A DNA stretch of 49,464 bases from Salirhabdus salicampi (GCF_024259515.1 NZ_JANBWE010000008.1:1-49464), one strand, 5' to 3'; counted from the first letter of the stretch, positions 1 through 11,168 are shown. Translations and numbers: made by a program. The notes: a model not told the origin generated them from the sequence alone.

Positions 1-5
1 TGTAA

Positions 6-122
<117 letters not shown>

Positions 123-158
123 AAAAGTCGAGAAGTATTATTATTTCTCGACTTTTTT
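123..158 (+). terminator. Terminator of the upstream rRNA operon
   Basis: A perfect 12-bp stem (123-134 with 145-156) ends in a T-run immediately after the 5S gene. This is a standard intrinsic terminator for the rRNA operon. Confidence 0.9.
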
Positions 159-245
159 ATGTTTACATAGCTCAAATGATAGTATCAATTTTTCCTCACC
201 GTAATACACTACATTATTATATTCTAAAAAATTGACCGTTCGTAC

Positions 246-274
246 GTATAGAATTGTTAGATTAGGAGATGATA
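246..274 (+). promoter_or_regulatory. Possible sigma-F-type promoter of csfB
   Basis: GTATA at 246-250 is followed after 14 bp by GGAGATGATA at 265-274. This resembles the forespore sigma-F pattern (GYWTA, about 15 bp, GGnRAnAnTw) with one mismatch and a spacer one base short. csfB is a known forespore gene. A start point near 281 would leave a very short leader, which lowers confidence. Confidence 0.35.
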
Positions 275-294
275 GAAAAATGGAGGTGGGGAAT

Positions 295-486
295 TTGAAA
301 AATGAAAGATATTTGAATCATTGTTCAGTGTGTAATGAAACAAAATTAGAAGGAATAACTATTTATAATATGTTTATTTGTATTTCTTGTGAACAAGAAA
401 TTGTAAAGACAGAGCCTGAAGATGAAAAATACAAGTTTTTTATTCATAAATTAAAAGGAATTAATCAAAAAAAACAATATTCATAG
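295..486 (+). CDS. csfB: Anti-sigma factor Gin (CsfB)
   Basis: This 63-residue protein matches the Gin/CsfB family in length and pattern. It has a zinc-binding pair of CxxC motifs: CSVC near residue 9 and CISC near residue 28, separated by a hydrophobic stretch. Gin binds and inhibits sigma-G early in the forespore, and sigma-E in the mother cell, preventing premature late sporulation transcription. The TTG at 295 was chosen because GGAGGTGGGG (282-291) sits just upstream; a longer reading frame opening at 232 lacks such a site. It sits directly after the 5S gene, as in B. subtilis, but xpaC and yaaN do not follow it here. Confidence 0.88.
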   Translation: MKNERYLNHCSVCNETKLEGITIYNMFICISCEQEIVKTEPEDEKYKFFIHKLKGINQKKQYS

Positions 487-517
487 ACAAAAACCGAACT
501 TCTAGTTCGGTTTTTGT
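487..517 (+). terminator. Terminator of csfB
   Basis: A 14-bp inverted repeat (487-500 with 504-517) with A-run and T-run flanks directly follows the csfB stop codon. The symmetric A/T flanks mean it could also work on the other strand. Confidence 0.85.
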
Positions 518-590
518 TGTACATCACAGCAATAATTCGATAAGATGATAATGATTTTGAAAGAGAAACAAACTGAAGGAGAAACAAACT

Positions 591-2018
591 ATGGTGAACC
601 AAATGGATACACCTTTGTGGAACCAACTACAATTACACGCTGAAGAACATACGTTATCCTTTCATGTACCTGGACATAAACATGGTATGATATTCCCGAA
701 CAGAGGCAAATACGCTTTTGGGCAACTATTAAAATATGATCTCACGGAGCTGCCACATTTGGATGATTTACATCAACCAGAAGGAGTTATTGAACAAGCC
801 CAAAATTTAGCGGCAGAATTATATGGGGTAGACTATACTGCATTTTTAATAGGTGGTAGTACAGTAGGAAATTTAACGATGATATTTGCCACTTGTCAAC
901 CAGGTGATCAAATTATAGTTCAACGGAACAGTCATAAATCAATATTTAACGCAATAGAACTTAGAGGGTTACAGCCGATATTAATCTCTCCAACTATAGA
1001 TTCAAACACAGGCCGTTTTAGCCATATTCCAGAGCCTGTTGTTACCGGGGCTATACGAAATTATCCCGATGCAAAAGCACTTATATTAACATACCCTGAT
1101 TATTTTGGCTCAACCTATCCTATAAAAAATATGATAAAGGTCGCCCACGAGCATAATATACCTGTGTTAGTTGATGAGGCACATGGGCCTCATTTTATAT
1201 TAGGTAATCCATTTCCGACATCAAGCCTAAAATTAGGAGCGGATATTGTAGTTCAATCAGCCCATAAAATTTTACCTTCTATGACAATGTCTTCTTATCT
1301 ACATGTTAACAGTCAACTCGTACAATTAGACACTGTAAAGCTATACTTACAGATGTTACAATCAAGCAGTCCTTCTTATCCGTTATTAGCATCTCTTGAC
1401 TTAGCAAGATATTTCTTAGCCAATTTAACGAATAAGGATATTGAAGCCACTCTCCAAAGTATAGAAAGCGTACGTAAAATATTTAAAGAGGGTAAACATT
1501 GGTATGTAGAAAATACATTGCCAACAGTTCATGATCCACTCAAAGTTACATTGCACGTTAAGAATAATGGAAAAGAAATTGCACGATTGTTTGAGAGGTA
1601 TAATATTTATCCAGAATTACATACGAAGGACCAAATATTATTTATTCATGGCCTTACACCATTTAATCAACAGAATCAATTAAGGCAGGCTGTTTTCGAT
1701 ATAAATCGTCTTCTAGAAGACGAACATAGCAGCTTTGTAAGTGCAGACTCATCTCTTCATTTTTCGGAAATCAGCGCTTTCCAACTTTCCTATGAAAAAA
1801 TCATTCATTTGAAAGAAAAGTGGATGCCGTGGGATAAGGCAATAGGTCATATGGCTGCAAGATCCGTTACACCATATCCTCCTGGAATTCCATTTTTAAT
1901 TAAAGGAGAGGTCATTACAACTGAACATGTGAAAGTATTAAAGGAGCTTATTCATTTGCGTTTAAATATACATTATAGTGGAGAAGGGTTAGATGAAGGC
2001 ATATATATATTAGATTAA
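591..2018 (+). CDS. yaaO: Orn/Lys/Arg decarboxylase-family PLP enzyme (YaaO)
   Basis: This 475-residue protein belongs to the fold-type I, PLP-dependent ornithine/lysine/arginine decarboxylase family. DEAHG at 195-199 supplies the Asp/His pair that contacts PLP. SAHK at 223-226 places the Schiff-base lysine at K226. The N-terminal VPGHKHG motif is typical of the family. It is shorter than inducible E. coli decarboxylases (about 710 residues) and lacks their N-terminal wing domain. Substrate cannot be told from sequence; B. subtilis YaaO is annotated only as a probable arginine/lysine/ornithine decarboxylase. GAAGGAG at 575-581 supports the ATG at 591. It runs into tmk with a 19-bp gap and is probably cotranscribed with it. 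Confidence 0.88.
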   Translation: MVNQMDTPLWNQLQLHAEEHTLSFHVPGHKHGMIFPNRGKYAFGQLLKYDLTELPHLDDLHQPEGVIEQAQNLAAELYGVDYTAFLIGGSTVGNLTMIFATCQPGDQIIVQRNSHKSIFNAIELRGLQPILISPTIDSNTGRFSHIPEPVVTGAIRNYPDAKALILTYPDYFGSTYPIKNMIKVAHEHNIPVLVDEAHGPHFILGNPFPTSSLKLGADIVVQSAHKILPSMTMSSYLHVNSQLVQLDTVKLYLQMLQSSSPSYPLLASLDLARYFLANLTNKDIEATLQSIESVRKIFKEGKHWYVENTLPTVHDPLKVTLHVKNNGKEIARLFERYNIYPELHTKDQILFIHGLTPFNQQNQLRQAVFDINRLLEDEHSSFVSADSSLHFSEISAFQLSYEKIIHLKEKWMPWDKAIGHMAARSVTPYPPGIPFLIKGEVITTEHVKVLKELIHLRLNIHYSGEGLDEGIYILD

Positions 2019-2037
2019 GTAAAAGGGGACGAAACCA

Positions 2038-2667
2038 TTGAATGAACTGTTTATTACGTTTGAAGGTGTAGAAGGCGCTGGCAAAACTTCTGTCATAAAA
2101 GAAATTGACCAATACTTCTTGAACAAAGGGTATGAAACGATTGTTACAAGGGAGCCAGGTGGTATCGATATAGCAGAGCAAATTCGGAATGTAATATTAA
2201 ATCGCTCTCATACGAATATGGACGGAAGAACAGAGGCACTATTATACGCTGCGGCCCGCAGGCAACATTTAGTTGAAAAAGTAATTCCTGCAGTGAAGGC
2301 GGGTAAAGTAGTACTTTGTGACAGGTTTGTTGATAGTAGCTTAGCTTACCAAGGATTTGCAAGAGGGCTTGGGATGGATGAAGTACTTACAATTAATGAA
2401 TTTGCTATCGAGGATTTTATGCCCCAACTCACGATTTTATTAGATTTAGATCCACAAATAGGTTTAGAGCGAATCCATAACAATAAAAATCGAGAACAAA
2501 ATCGTTTAGATTTAGAGAAGATTGAATTTCATAATAAAGTATATAGCGCATACCAACAATTGGCGAAGCAGTATTCAGAACGGATCAAAAAGGTAAATGC
2601 GAATGAACCGATTGAATCAGTTGTTCAAAAAACTATTCAAGTTATTGAGGAAACGTTACATATCTAA
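2038..2667 (+). CDS. tmk: Thymidylate kinase
   Basis: Thymidylate kinase phosphorylates dTMP to dTDP with ATP in the cytoplasm, an essential step of dTTP synthesis. The 209-residue protein has the P-loop GVEGAGKT at 10-17, the TREPGG substrate loop near 36-41, and the dTMP kinase signature [12 protein letters not shown] near 96-107. The start is TTG at 2038, with AAAGGGGAC ending at 2030 as ribosome binding site; no in-frame ATG lies near. It follows yaaO closely and is closed by a terminator, so yaaO-tmk looks like one unit. Confidence 0.96.
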   Translation: MNELFITFEGVEGAGKTSVIKEIDQYFLNKGYETIVTREPGGIDIAEQIRNVILNRSHTNMDGRTEALLYAAARRQHLVEKVIPAVKAGKVVLCDRFVDSSLAYQGFARGLGMDEVLTINEFAIEDFMPQLTILLDLDPQIGLERIHNNKNREQNRLDLEKIEFHNKVYSAYQQLAKQYSERIKKVNANEPIESVVQKTIQVIEETLHI

Positions 2668-2677
2668 TGTTTATGTT

Positions 2678-2710
2678 CCCTTCCAATCACAAATTGGAAG
2701 GGTTTTTTTT
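2678..2710 (+). terminator. Terminator of yaaO-tmk
   Basis: A 10-bp perfect stem (2678-2687 with 2693-2702) is followed by eight T residues. Confidence 0.92.
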
Positions 2711-2783
2711 GTTATAAATAGGAAACCAATCTATTAAATGATTACTTATGAAATGTTTGCTTGAAAAAAATTCATTGTTCCAT

Positions 2784-2812
2784 TTGGTAGAAAGGTAAAA
2801 CTGCATTATAAT
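2784..2812 (+). promoter_or_regulatory. Sigma-A promoter of the darA operon
   Basis: TTGGTA at 2784-2789 and TATAAT at 2807-2812 are separated by 17 bp. The site lies between the tmk terminator and darA, and would drive darA-yaaR-holB-ricT-yabA. Confidence 0.7.
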
Positions 2813-2841
2813 AAAGATATGTATTATATTAGTACGTATAA

Positions 2842-3183
<342 letters not shown>

Positions 3184-3213
3184 AAGTGGAACAGGTAAAA
3201 GGAGAGACATCTG

Positions 3214-3654
3214 TTGAAAATTACCCAAGATACTCAAAAACATTTTGATATTCAAAAACATAATCAAATGGCGAAAGGTCGTCAATCTAATAGTTTTGCA
3301 AATTCGATACAAAACGAGACGGCAAAATTGCGTGAAGGGGAGTTATCCAGACTTCTTCAGGAAATTACAAGCCAAGGGGAAAAGATTGCAAAATTCCGGT
3401 CGTTACGTGATGTAGGACGTTATAAATCATTAGTAAAACAGTTTGTGCAAGAGGCCGTAAAACAAGGTCTCGATTTAAAGCAAAGTAGGGGTTGGAATTT
3501 TCAAGGGGAAAATCGCCAATACACGTTGATTGAAACGGTGGATAAAGAGTTAGTGGAATTAACCGACATGGTATTAAATAAAGAAAATAATTCCGTAGAT
3601 ATTTTGCATAAAATCGGGGAAATAAAAGGGATGCTCATTAATTTATATGCGTAA
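3214..3654 (+). CDS. yaaR: YaaR family protein of unknown function
   Basis: This 146-residue, highly charged, mostly helical protein matches the YaaR (DUF327) family in size and in position between darA and holB. No catalytic motif, signal peptide or membrane segment is seen. A central SLRDVGRYKSLVKQFVQEAV helix is the most recognisable part. The TTG at 3214 has GGAGAGA at 3201-3207 upstream. Function is unknown; conserved linkage to holB and ricT is the only contextual clue. Confidence 0.85.
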   Translation: MKITQDTQKHFDIQKHNQMAKGRQSNSFANSIQNETAKLREGELSRLLQEITSQGEKIAKFRSLRDVGRYKSLVKQFVQEAVKQGLDLKQSRGWNFQGENRQYTLIETVDKELVELTDMVLNKENNSVDILHKIGEIKGMLINLYA

Positions 3655-3671
3655 AAAAGGTGTGACAAAAG

Positions 3672-4661
3672 TTGAATACATGGACAGAATTAGATGAATA
3701 TCAACCGATCACTACAAAAATATTACAGAATAGTTTATCGAAGAACCGTGTGTCACACGCCTATTTATTTCATGGCCCTCGAGGGACAGGCAAAAAAGAT
3801 GCCGCTACCTTATTAGCAAAGAGTTATTTTTGCAGGGAGCGAAAAGATGATGTTAATCCTTGTAATACTTGTCTAGATTGCAAAAGAATTGATTCTGGGA
3901 ATCATCCTGATCTTCACTTCATTACCCCGGATGGTCAATCAATTAAAAAGGAACAAATTGCTCATCTGCAAAAAGAGTTTCATTATACAGGGTTAGAATC
4001 AAACCAAAAAATGTATATAGTAGAACATGCAGACACGATGACGCCTAATGCTGCCAATCAAATTTTAAAATTTTTAGAAGAACCAAGCCAACGGACGATT
4101 GCATTGCTGTTAACAGAAAACATTCATGGTATTATTCATACGATTCGCTCCAGATGCCAAATCTTAACATTTCAACCATTAAATTTTTTGAAATTTAAAG
4201 AACAGTTAGAAAATAAGGAGATTCCCCCGTCATTAGCGGGTTTGTACGCTCATTTAACAAATAATTTGCAGGAAGCACTTCAATTAAATGAGGACGAGTG
4301 GTTTGCAGAGGCACGAAAAATAGTGATAAAATTAATGGAGGTACTTTATGAACAACCGGATGAAGCATATTTATTACTTCATTCAAAGTGGCTTCCCCAT
4401 TTTAAAGAGAAGGGGCAAGCACAAGTAGGTTTAGATTTGTTGCTCATTTGGTATAAAGATCTTATTTACTATCATATAGACAGGGAAGAAGCGATCGTGA
4501 ATATAGGAAACCTTCGTTTTATCGAAAAATTATCATATATTATGTCTCAGACGGTCACAACTTATGCAATAAAAGCAATTTTAGAAGCAAAAAGGAACCT
4601 TCAGGCAAACGTAAATAGTACGCTTGTCATGGAAAAACTAGTGCTTCAATTACAGAGGTGA
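3672..4661 (+). CDS. holB: DNA polymerase III delta-prime subunit
   Basis: HolB is the delta-prime subunit of the clamp loader that places the beta clamp on primed DNA. The 329-residue protein has an AAA+ core with a P-loop-like GPRGTGKK at 35-42 and a zinc module with cysteines 54, 64, 67 and 70. An SRC-type sensor (RSRC) lies near residue 160. The start is TTG at 3672, following AAGGTGTG. ricT starts six bases after its stop, and ricT's ribosome site overlaps the end of holB, which suggests coupled translation. Confidence 0.94.
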   Translation: MNTWTELDEYQPITTKILQNSLSKNRVSHAYLFHGPRGTGKKDAATLLAKSYFCRERKDDVNPCNTCLDCKRIDSGNHPDLHFITPDGQSIKKEQIAHLQKEFHYTGLESNQKMYIVEHADTMTPNAANQILKFLEEPSQRTIALLLTENIHGIIHTIRSRCQILTFQPLNFLKFKEQLENKEIPPSLAGLYAHLTNNLQEALQLNEDEWFAEARKIVIKLMEVLYEQPDEAYLLLHSKWLPHFKEKGQAQVGLDLLLIWYKDLIYYHIDREEAIVNIGNLRFIEKLSYIMSQTVTTYAIKAILEAKRNLQANVNSTLVMEKLVLQLQR

Positions 4662-4667
4662 TACTGA

Positions 4668-5495
4668 TTGGTTGAAGTTGTTGGCGTACGATTTAAACAA
4701 GCAGGTAAAATATATTATTTTGATCCTGGATCATTTATGGTTCAAACAGGTGACTATGTCATTGTAGAAACAGTAAGAGGAATCGAGTTCGGTAAAGTTG
4801 TAATTGCAAATAAACAAGTGGACGAAGAAGATATCGTGTTACCACTAAAAAAAGTCATTCGAATTGCCGAGGACAAAGATAAACTTACGGTTACAGAAAA
4901 CAAGGATAAATCAGAGGAAGCTTTTCAAGTCTGTGAAAAGAAAATATACGAGCATAACCTGGATATGAAACTGGTCGATGTAGAATATACGTTTGACCGT
5001 AATAAAGTTATCTTTTACTTCACAGCTGATGGACGGGTAGATTTCCGGGAACTTGTAAAAGATCTCGCAGCCGTGTTTAAAACAAGAATTGAACTACGGC
5101 AAATCGGTGTCAGAGATGAAGCGAAGATGTTAGGGGGCATTGGCCCTTGTGGGCGGATGTTATGCTGCTCTACCTTTTTAGGTGATTTTGAACCTGTTTC
5201 AATCAAAATGGCAAAAGATCAAAATTTATCATTAAATCCAGCTAAGATTTCAGGATTATGCGGCCGTCTCATGTGTTGTTTGAAATATGAAAACGATGAT
5301 TATGAAACGGCAAAGAGAGAACTGCCGGATATTGGGGAAAATATTAAAACCCCTGTCGGAGCAGGAAAAGTTGTAGGTTTAAATATATTAGAACGGGTAG
5401 TACAAATAGAAGTTTTCGAAAATGAACGTGTATTGGAGTATACCTTGGACGAATTAATTGCTGAAGGGGTCGTTCCAACGCAAGCCACAGAGTAA
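4668..5495 (+). CDS. ricT: Iron-sulfur RNA-maturation factor RicT (YaaT, PSP1 domain)
   Basis: RicT works with RicA (YmcA) and RicF (YlbF) as an Fe-S complex that assists RNase Y in maturing polycistronic mRNAs, and it affects sporulation, competence and biofilm formation in B. subtilis. The 275-residue protein has the PSP1 domain with two cysteine clusters: C161, C166, C167 and C198, C203, C204. These are the cluster-binding residues, and the region between them is nearly identical to my memory of the B. subtilis protein. TTG at 4668 is preceded by GAGGTGAT. RicA and RicF are not in this window. Confidence 0.95.
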   Translation: MVEVVGVRFKQAGKIYYFDPGSFMVQTGDYVIVETVRGIEFGKVVIANKQVDEEDIVLPLKKVIRIAEDKDKLTVTENKDKSEEAFQVCEKKIYEHNLDMKLVDVEYTFDRNKVIFYFTADGRVDFRELVKDLAAVFKTRIELRQIGVRDEAKMLGGIGPCGRMLCCSTFLGDFEPVSIKMAKDQNLSLNPAKISGLCGRLMCCLKYENDDYETAKRELPDIGENIKTPVGAGKVVGLNILERVVQIEVFENERVLEYTLDELIAEGVVPTQATE

Positions 5496-5511
5496 TGGGG
5501 TGGAGTATAGC

Positions 5512-5871
5512 GTGAAAAATAAAGAATTATTTGAGCGGTTTACTTTTTTGGAGAAACAAATAGGTGATCTTCATAAGGAATTTGAAGAGTTAAAAGGTAA
5601 TTTAGTTCAAGTCATCGAGGAAAACCATCACCTTTCCCTTGAAAATCACCATTTACGAAAAAGGCTAGAGAATAGTACAGACTTTCAAAATGGAACTGAT
5701 TCCAATGGTGATGAAGATGCAGTTGACGGGAAACAGGTTATAGGTGAAGGGTATGACAATTTAGCAAGAATTTATGAAGAAGGCTTTCATATATGTAACG
5801 TTCACTTTGGTAGTCCAAGAGATGAAGAAGATTGCTTATTTTGCTTATTGTTTTTAAATAAACAAAAATAA
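5512..5871 (+). CDS. yabA: Replication initiation control protein YabA
   Basis: YabA binds DnaA and the DnaN clamp and limits replication initiation. The 119-residue protein has an N-terminal coiled coil (about 1-60, with the repeated [12 protein letters not shown]) and a C-terminal zinc module with CNVHFG and DCLFC. The true start is GTG at 5512, 16 bp after ricT, with GGGGTGGAG upstream; a longer frame from 5458 would overlap ricT and lacks support. It ends the darA operon before a terminator at 5880. Confidence 0.93.
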   Translation: MKNKELFERFTFLEKQIGDLHKEFEELKGNLVQVIEENHHLSLENHHLRKRLENSTDFQNGTDSNGDEDAVDGKQVIGEGYDNLARIYEEGFHICNVHFGSPRDEEDCLFCLLFLNKQK

Positions 5872-5879
5872 GAAGATAT

Positions 5880-5916
5880 AGCCCTTTCCTATTTCTTATA
5901 GGTAAGGGCTCTTTTT
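5880..5916 (+). terminator. Terminator after yabA
   Basis: A 13-bp stem with one mismatch (5880-5892 with 5898-5910) is followed by CTTTTT. It lies 28 bp before the trmN6 start, so trmN6 needs either readthrough or its own promoter; none is obvious in the gap. Confidence 0.85.
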
Positions 5917-5944
5917 GAACATCATGAAGAAGGGAATAAGTACC

Positions 5945-6700
5945 GTGACAATACTCAAAGATGATGAGCGACTTGATTACTTATTAGCTGATGAAAACAT
6001 GCGCATTATTCAAAGTCCAACTGTATTTGCTTTTTCACTGGATGCAGTACTGTTGGCAAAGTTCGCCTATGTTCCTATAAAGAAAGGGAATATACTTGAT
6101 TTATGTACAGGAAACGGTGTTATACCATTGTTACTATCTAGGAGATCATATGCCAACATTACTGGAGTTGAAATTCAGGAAAGATTGTATGATATGGCCA
6201 TAAGAAATGTACAGTTGAATAAGCTCGACAATCAACTTCAAATGGTGCATGGAGACTTAAAGGATGTGCATAAAGTATTAGGTCCTAGTCATTATGATGT
6301 AGTAACATGTAATCCGCCATACTTTCCTACACCAAAAAAGAGTGAGCAAAATATAAATGACCATTTAGCTATTGCTAGGCATGAGATTTATTGTAACTTA
6401 GAGGATGTCGTTCAATCATGCAGTCGCCTCGTACGCCCAGGCGGAAAAGTAGCTATTGTTCACCGGCCGAGTCGTTTAGTAGACATTATTACATTATTTC
6501 GTAAATATAGAGTAGAGCCCAAAAGGGTGCAATTTGTTTATCCTAAACGAGGTAAAGAAGCAAATACGTTATTGATTGAAGGGATTCGGGACGGAAAACC
6601 AGACTTGAAAATATTACCTCCTTTATATGTGTATAATGAACATAATGAGTATACTGAGGAAGTTCATGACATTTTGTATGGGAAAACAGAAAAAGAATAA
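5945..6700 (+). CDS. trmN6: tRNA1(Val) adenine-37 N6-methyltransferase family (YabB/TrmN6)
   Basis: This is a SAM-dependent class I methyltransferase, 251 residues from the GTG at 5945. Motif I is LDLCTGNG at 51-58 and the amino-methylating NPPY motif is at 123-126. Family members methylate N6 of A37 in tRNA-Val; the exact substrate here is inferred. The GTG is supported by GAAGGG upstream and by an N-terminus ([12 protein letters not shown]) like B. subtilis YabB. Upstream TTG (5915) and ATG (5924) are in frame but overlap the terminator. In B. subtilis a GIY-YIG protein gene (yazA) follows; here rsmI follows directly. Confidence 0.88.
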   Translation: MTILKDDERLDYLLADENMRIIQSPTVFAFSLDAVLLAKFAYVPIKKGNILDLCTGNGVIPLLLSRRSYANITGVEIQERLYDMAIRNVQLNKLDNQLQMVHGDLKDVHKVLGPSHYDVVTCNPPYFPTPKKSEQNINDHLAIARHEIYCNLEDVVQSCSRLVRPGGKVAIVHRPSRLVDIITLFRKYRVEPKRVQFVYPKRGKEANTLLIEGIRDGKPDLKILPPLYVYNEHNEYTEEVHDILYGKTEKE

Positions 6701-6718
6701 AGAAGGGTTTGAACAAGT

Positions 6719-7597
6719 GTGGAAATTCAAAAGAGCTTCCAAGAAAAGAATGATCAAGGGAAGTTTTATGTAGTACCAACACCCATCGGGAATTTAGAAG
6801 ATATAACATATCGTGCGATACACATTTTAAAAACGGTTGACCTTATTGCTGCCGAGGACACGAGACAAACCCAAAAATTATTGAACCATTTTTCCATTAC
6901 TACTCCACTTTTAAGCTATCATGACCATAATAAGGAACTGAAAGGTGAACAACTAATTGGAAAGATGCTCTCTGGACAATCGATTGCAATTGTTAGTGAT
7001 GCAGGAATGCCTGTTATTTCCGACCCAGGCTATGAACTCGTTCGGCAATGCACTGAAGAAAACATTGATATTGTTGTTTTACCAGGGGCAAATGCAGCTT
7101 TATGTGCTTTAGTAGGATCGGGTTTACCATCTGACCAATTTTACTTTTACGGTTTTTTACCTAGGAAAAAATCGAAAATACAAGAGACATTGGAAGAATT
7201 GAAAAAACAACGGGCAACACTTCTTTTTTATGAATCACCTCACCGAATTAAAGAAACGGTCAAACAAATTCAAACCATTTTTGGTGATGACCGAAGCATT
7301 GTATTGGCCAGAGAATTAACAAAAAAATATGAAGAATTCGTTCGTGGAACAGTGAAAGAAGTGTCCGATTGGTTAAGATCCACTGATTCAGTGATTAAAG
7401 GGGAATATTGTATTGTTGTAGAAGGAAGCCAAAAAGTTGAGAAAGATAACGCTTGGTGGGAGGATATGAGTGTATCTGAACATGTAGATTACTATGTTAA
7501 TGTAAAGAAGCTTTCAAGTAAAGATGCGATCAAACAAACAGCCAAAGACCGAACCGTCCCAAAGAGGGAAGTTTATGCAATTTATCATAAAACATAA
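6719..7597 (+). CDS. rsmI: 16S rRNA 2'-O-methyltransferase RsmI
   Basis: RsmI methylates the 2'-OH of C1402 in 16S rRNA near the decoding centre. The 292-residue protein has the tetrapyrrole-methylase fold signature PTPIGNLED at 20-28, AAEDTRQT near 44-51, SDAGMPVISDPG near 98-109 and GFLPRKK near 145. Length matches the family. GTG at 6719 is used, with AAGAAGGG upstream. It shares a bidirectional terminator with convergent abrB. Confidence 0.94.
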   Translation: MEIQKSFQEKNDQGKFYVVPTPIGNLEDITYRAIHILKTVDLIAAEDTRQTQKLLNHFSITTPLLSYHDHNKELKGEQLIGKMLSGQSIAIVSDAGMPVISDPGYELVRQCTEENIDIVVLPGANAALCALVGSGLPSDQFYFYGFLPRKKSKIQETLEELKKQRATLLFYESPHRIKETVKQIQTIFGDDRSIVLARELTKKYEEFVRGTVKEVSDWLRSTDSVIKGEYCIVVEGSQKVEKDNAWWEDMSVSEHVDYYVNVKKLSSKDAIKQTAKDRTVPKREVYAIYHKT

Positions 7598-7627
7598 AAA
7601 AGGTTGCCTCATTTGAGACAACCTTTT
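7598..7627. terminator. Bidirectional terminator between rsmI and abrB
   Basis: A 14-bp stem with one G-T pair (7598-7611 with 7614-7627) is flanked by A-runs on the left and T-runs on the right. It is placed between convergent stop codons, so one hairpin serves both strands. Confidence 0.88.
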
Positions 7628-7631
7628 ACAA

Positions 7632-7907
7632 TTATTTTAAGTTTTGCTTAATTTCGTCGATTAACTGTTCAGCGCCTTCTTTACTTAGAACAAGTTTCCC
7701 GTTTGCTAAGGACATGTTCTCGTCGGACACTTCACCAGTAACGTGACAAGTCATGTTTGGTTTGTACTTCTTTAAAACGATACGATCGTCATCAACATAA
7801 ATTTCAAGTGCATCCTTTTCTTTAATGTCCAATGTACGACGCAATTCGATTGGAATAACTACACGCCCTAGTTCATCTACCTTACGGACAATACCTGTAG
7901 ATTTCAT
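7632..7907 (-). CDS. abrB: Transition-state regulator AbrB
   Basis: AbrB is a DNA-binding tetramer that represses many stationary-phase and sporulation genes during growth. The 91-residue protein has the N-terminal swapped-hairpin domain with GIVRKVDELGRVVIPIELRR and the C-terminal dimerisation part. The ATG at 7907 is supported by GAGAGGGG upstream on the - strand; the frame could extend to 7931 but that would lose the ribosome site. It is the only protein gene on the - strand. Its promoter carries tandem Spo0A boxes, implying repression by Spo0A-P. SpoVT (25873) is a paralogue sharing the DNA-binding domain. Confidence 0.96.
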   Translation of the reverse strand: MKSTGIVRKVDELGRVVIPIELRRTLDIKEKDALEIYVDDDRIVLKKYKPNMTCHVTGEVSDENMSLANGKLVLSKEGAEQLIDEIKQNLK

Positions 7908-7951
7908 TATGATATTTCCCCTCTCGATCAATTTTTTTCTCTATATCTATA

Positions 7952-7968
7952 TTCGTCAGGTTTCGACA
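7952..7968 (-). promoter_or_regulatory. Tandem Spo0A boxes at abrB
   Basis: On the + strand, TTCGTCA (7952-7958) and TTCGACA (7962-7968) lie 10 bp apart. The second is an exact 0A box and the first differs by one base. They sit just downstream of the abrB -10 element, around the start of transcription. The arrangement resembles that remembered for B. subtilis abrB, where Spo0A-P represses. Confidence 0.75.
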
Positions 7969-7971
7969 CAT

Positions 7972-8000
7972 ATAGTACCATTGTTTCCCAAAGGTGTCAA
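7972..8000 (-). promoter_or_regulatory. Sigma-A promoter of abrB
   Basis: On the - strand, TTGACA (8000-7995) and TACTAT (7977-7972) are separated by 17 bp. The element drives abrB leftwards. The 348-bp gap 7908-8255 between abrB and metG holds this promoter, the 0A boxes and the metG promoter, and no T-box or other recognisable leader RNA. Confidence 0.85.
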
Positions 8001-8118
8001 TTACTTTAAGGCAACATTATGCCGAATAATCTATAGTTACATTACCCAGTAAATTAATGGCTGAAACCTTTTTATGATAATTTTTTACAGTTACTTAGAC
8101 ATGTTTTCTTACGAATTC

Positions 8119-10211
<2,093 letters not shown>

Positions 10212-10222
10212 TAAAGAAATAT

Positions 10223-10251
10223 AAAGGGGGCCTCTTGAGGCACCCTTTTTT
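10223..10251 (+). terminator. Terminator of metG
   Basis: A 12-bp G+C-rich stem with one mismatch (about 10223-10234 with 10237-10248) ends in a T-run. Confidence 0.85.
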
Positions 10252-10274
10252 ACCATGTTGAAGGAGATGAAAGA

Positions 10275-11039
10275 ATGGTTTTTGATACCCATGTACATTT
10301 GAACGCAGACCAATTTAAAGAAGACCAAGAGGAAGTTATTCAGAGAGCAAAAGATGCAGGTGTAACGTATATGACAGTTGTTGGGTTTGATCGTAAAACA
10401 ATCCCTTTAGCTTTACAAATTGCAGAGAAGCATGAACACATTTATGCTGCAGTTGGGTGGCATCCAGTTGATGCAATTGACATGACAGAGGATGATTTAC
10501 AATGGCTAGAGGAGTTAGTTGAACATCCAAAAGTTGTCGCTTTAGGTGAAATGGGGCTCGATTATCATTGGGATAAGTCACCAGTTCATGTTCAAAAAGA
10601 AGTGTTCCGTAAGCAAATACGGCTTGCGAAGAGAGTGAATATGCCAATTATTATCCATAATCGTGAAGCTTCAGAAGATATCGTAGACATATTGCGTGAA
10701 GAAAATGCTGCAGAGGTCGGCGGTGTTATGCACTGTTTCAGTAGTACTCCAGACATAGCACAACAATGTTTAGATATGAATTTCTACATTTCATTAGGGG
10801 GACCTGTCACATTTAAAAATGCAAAAGACCCAAAGGAAGTGGCTCAAATGGTTCCGATGGACCGGTTATTAATCGAAACAGATTGCCCTTTTTTAGCGCC
10901 TCACCCTCACCGCGGAAAAAGAAATGAACCGAGTTACGTAACATTGGTGGGAGAAAAAATTGCGGAACTAAGAGGTTTGTCTGTAGAAGAGGTGTTTACG
11001 AAAACAACAGATAACGCAAAGCGTTTTTTCCGCCTATAG
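10275..11039 (+). CDS. tatD: TatD-family metal-dependent hydrolase (YabD)
   Basis: The 254-residue TIM-barrel amidohydrolase has the metal-binding HVH at 6-8, GEMGLDYHW near 94-102, the later histidines IIIHNRE and MHCFS, and the final ETDCPFLAPHPHRG. Homologues are Mg2+-dependent DNases or nucleases; the cellular substrate is not established here. AAGGAGATG precedes the ATG. It lies alone between the metG terminator and the yabE promoter, in the conserved metS-yabD-yabE-rnmV order. Confidence 0.93.
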   Translation: MVFDTHVHLNADQFKEDQEEVIQRAKDAGVTYMTVVGFDRKTIPLALQIAEKHEHIYAAVGWHPVDAIDMTEDDLQWLEELVEHPKVVALGEMGLDYHWDKSPVHVQKEVFRKQIRLAKRVNMPIIIHNREASEDIVDILREENAAEVGGVMHCFSSTPDIAQQCLDMNFYISLGGPVTFKNAKDPKEVAQMVPMDRLLIETDCPFLAPHPHRGKRNEPSYVTLVGEKIAELRGLSVEEVFTKTTDNAKRFFRL

Positions 11040-11168
11040 TTTGTTACAATTATATTACAAATAGATTAAAGTTTCGGTGTAGTGGTTTTAATCTTTAAAA
11101 AACCCCCTAAAATATAGAGGAGCCAATTTGCTGCTTTTCGTATGTTAATAGATGATACGATTAGCTGA

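Noticed and set aside
11063-11094. Terminator after tatD
   Set aside because: The 8-bp A/T-rich stem has a 16-base loop and no T-run, so it is not convincing.
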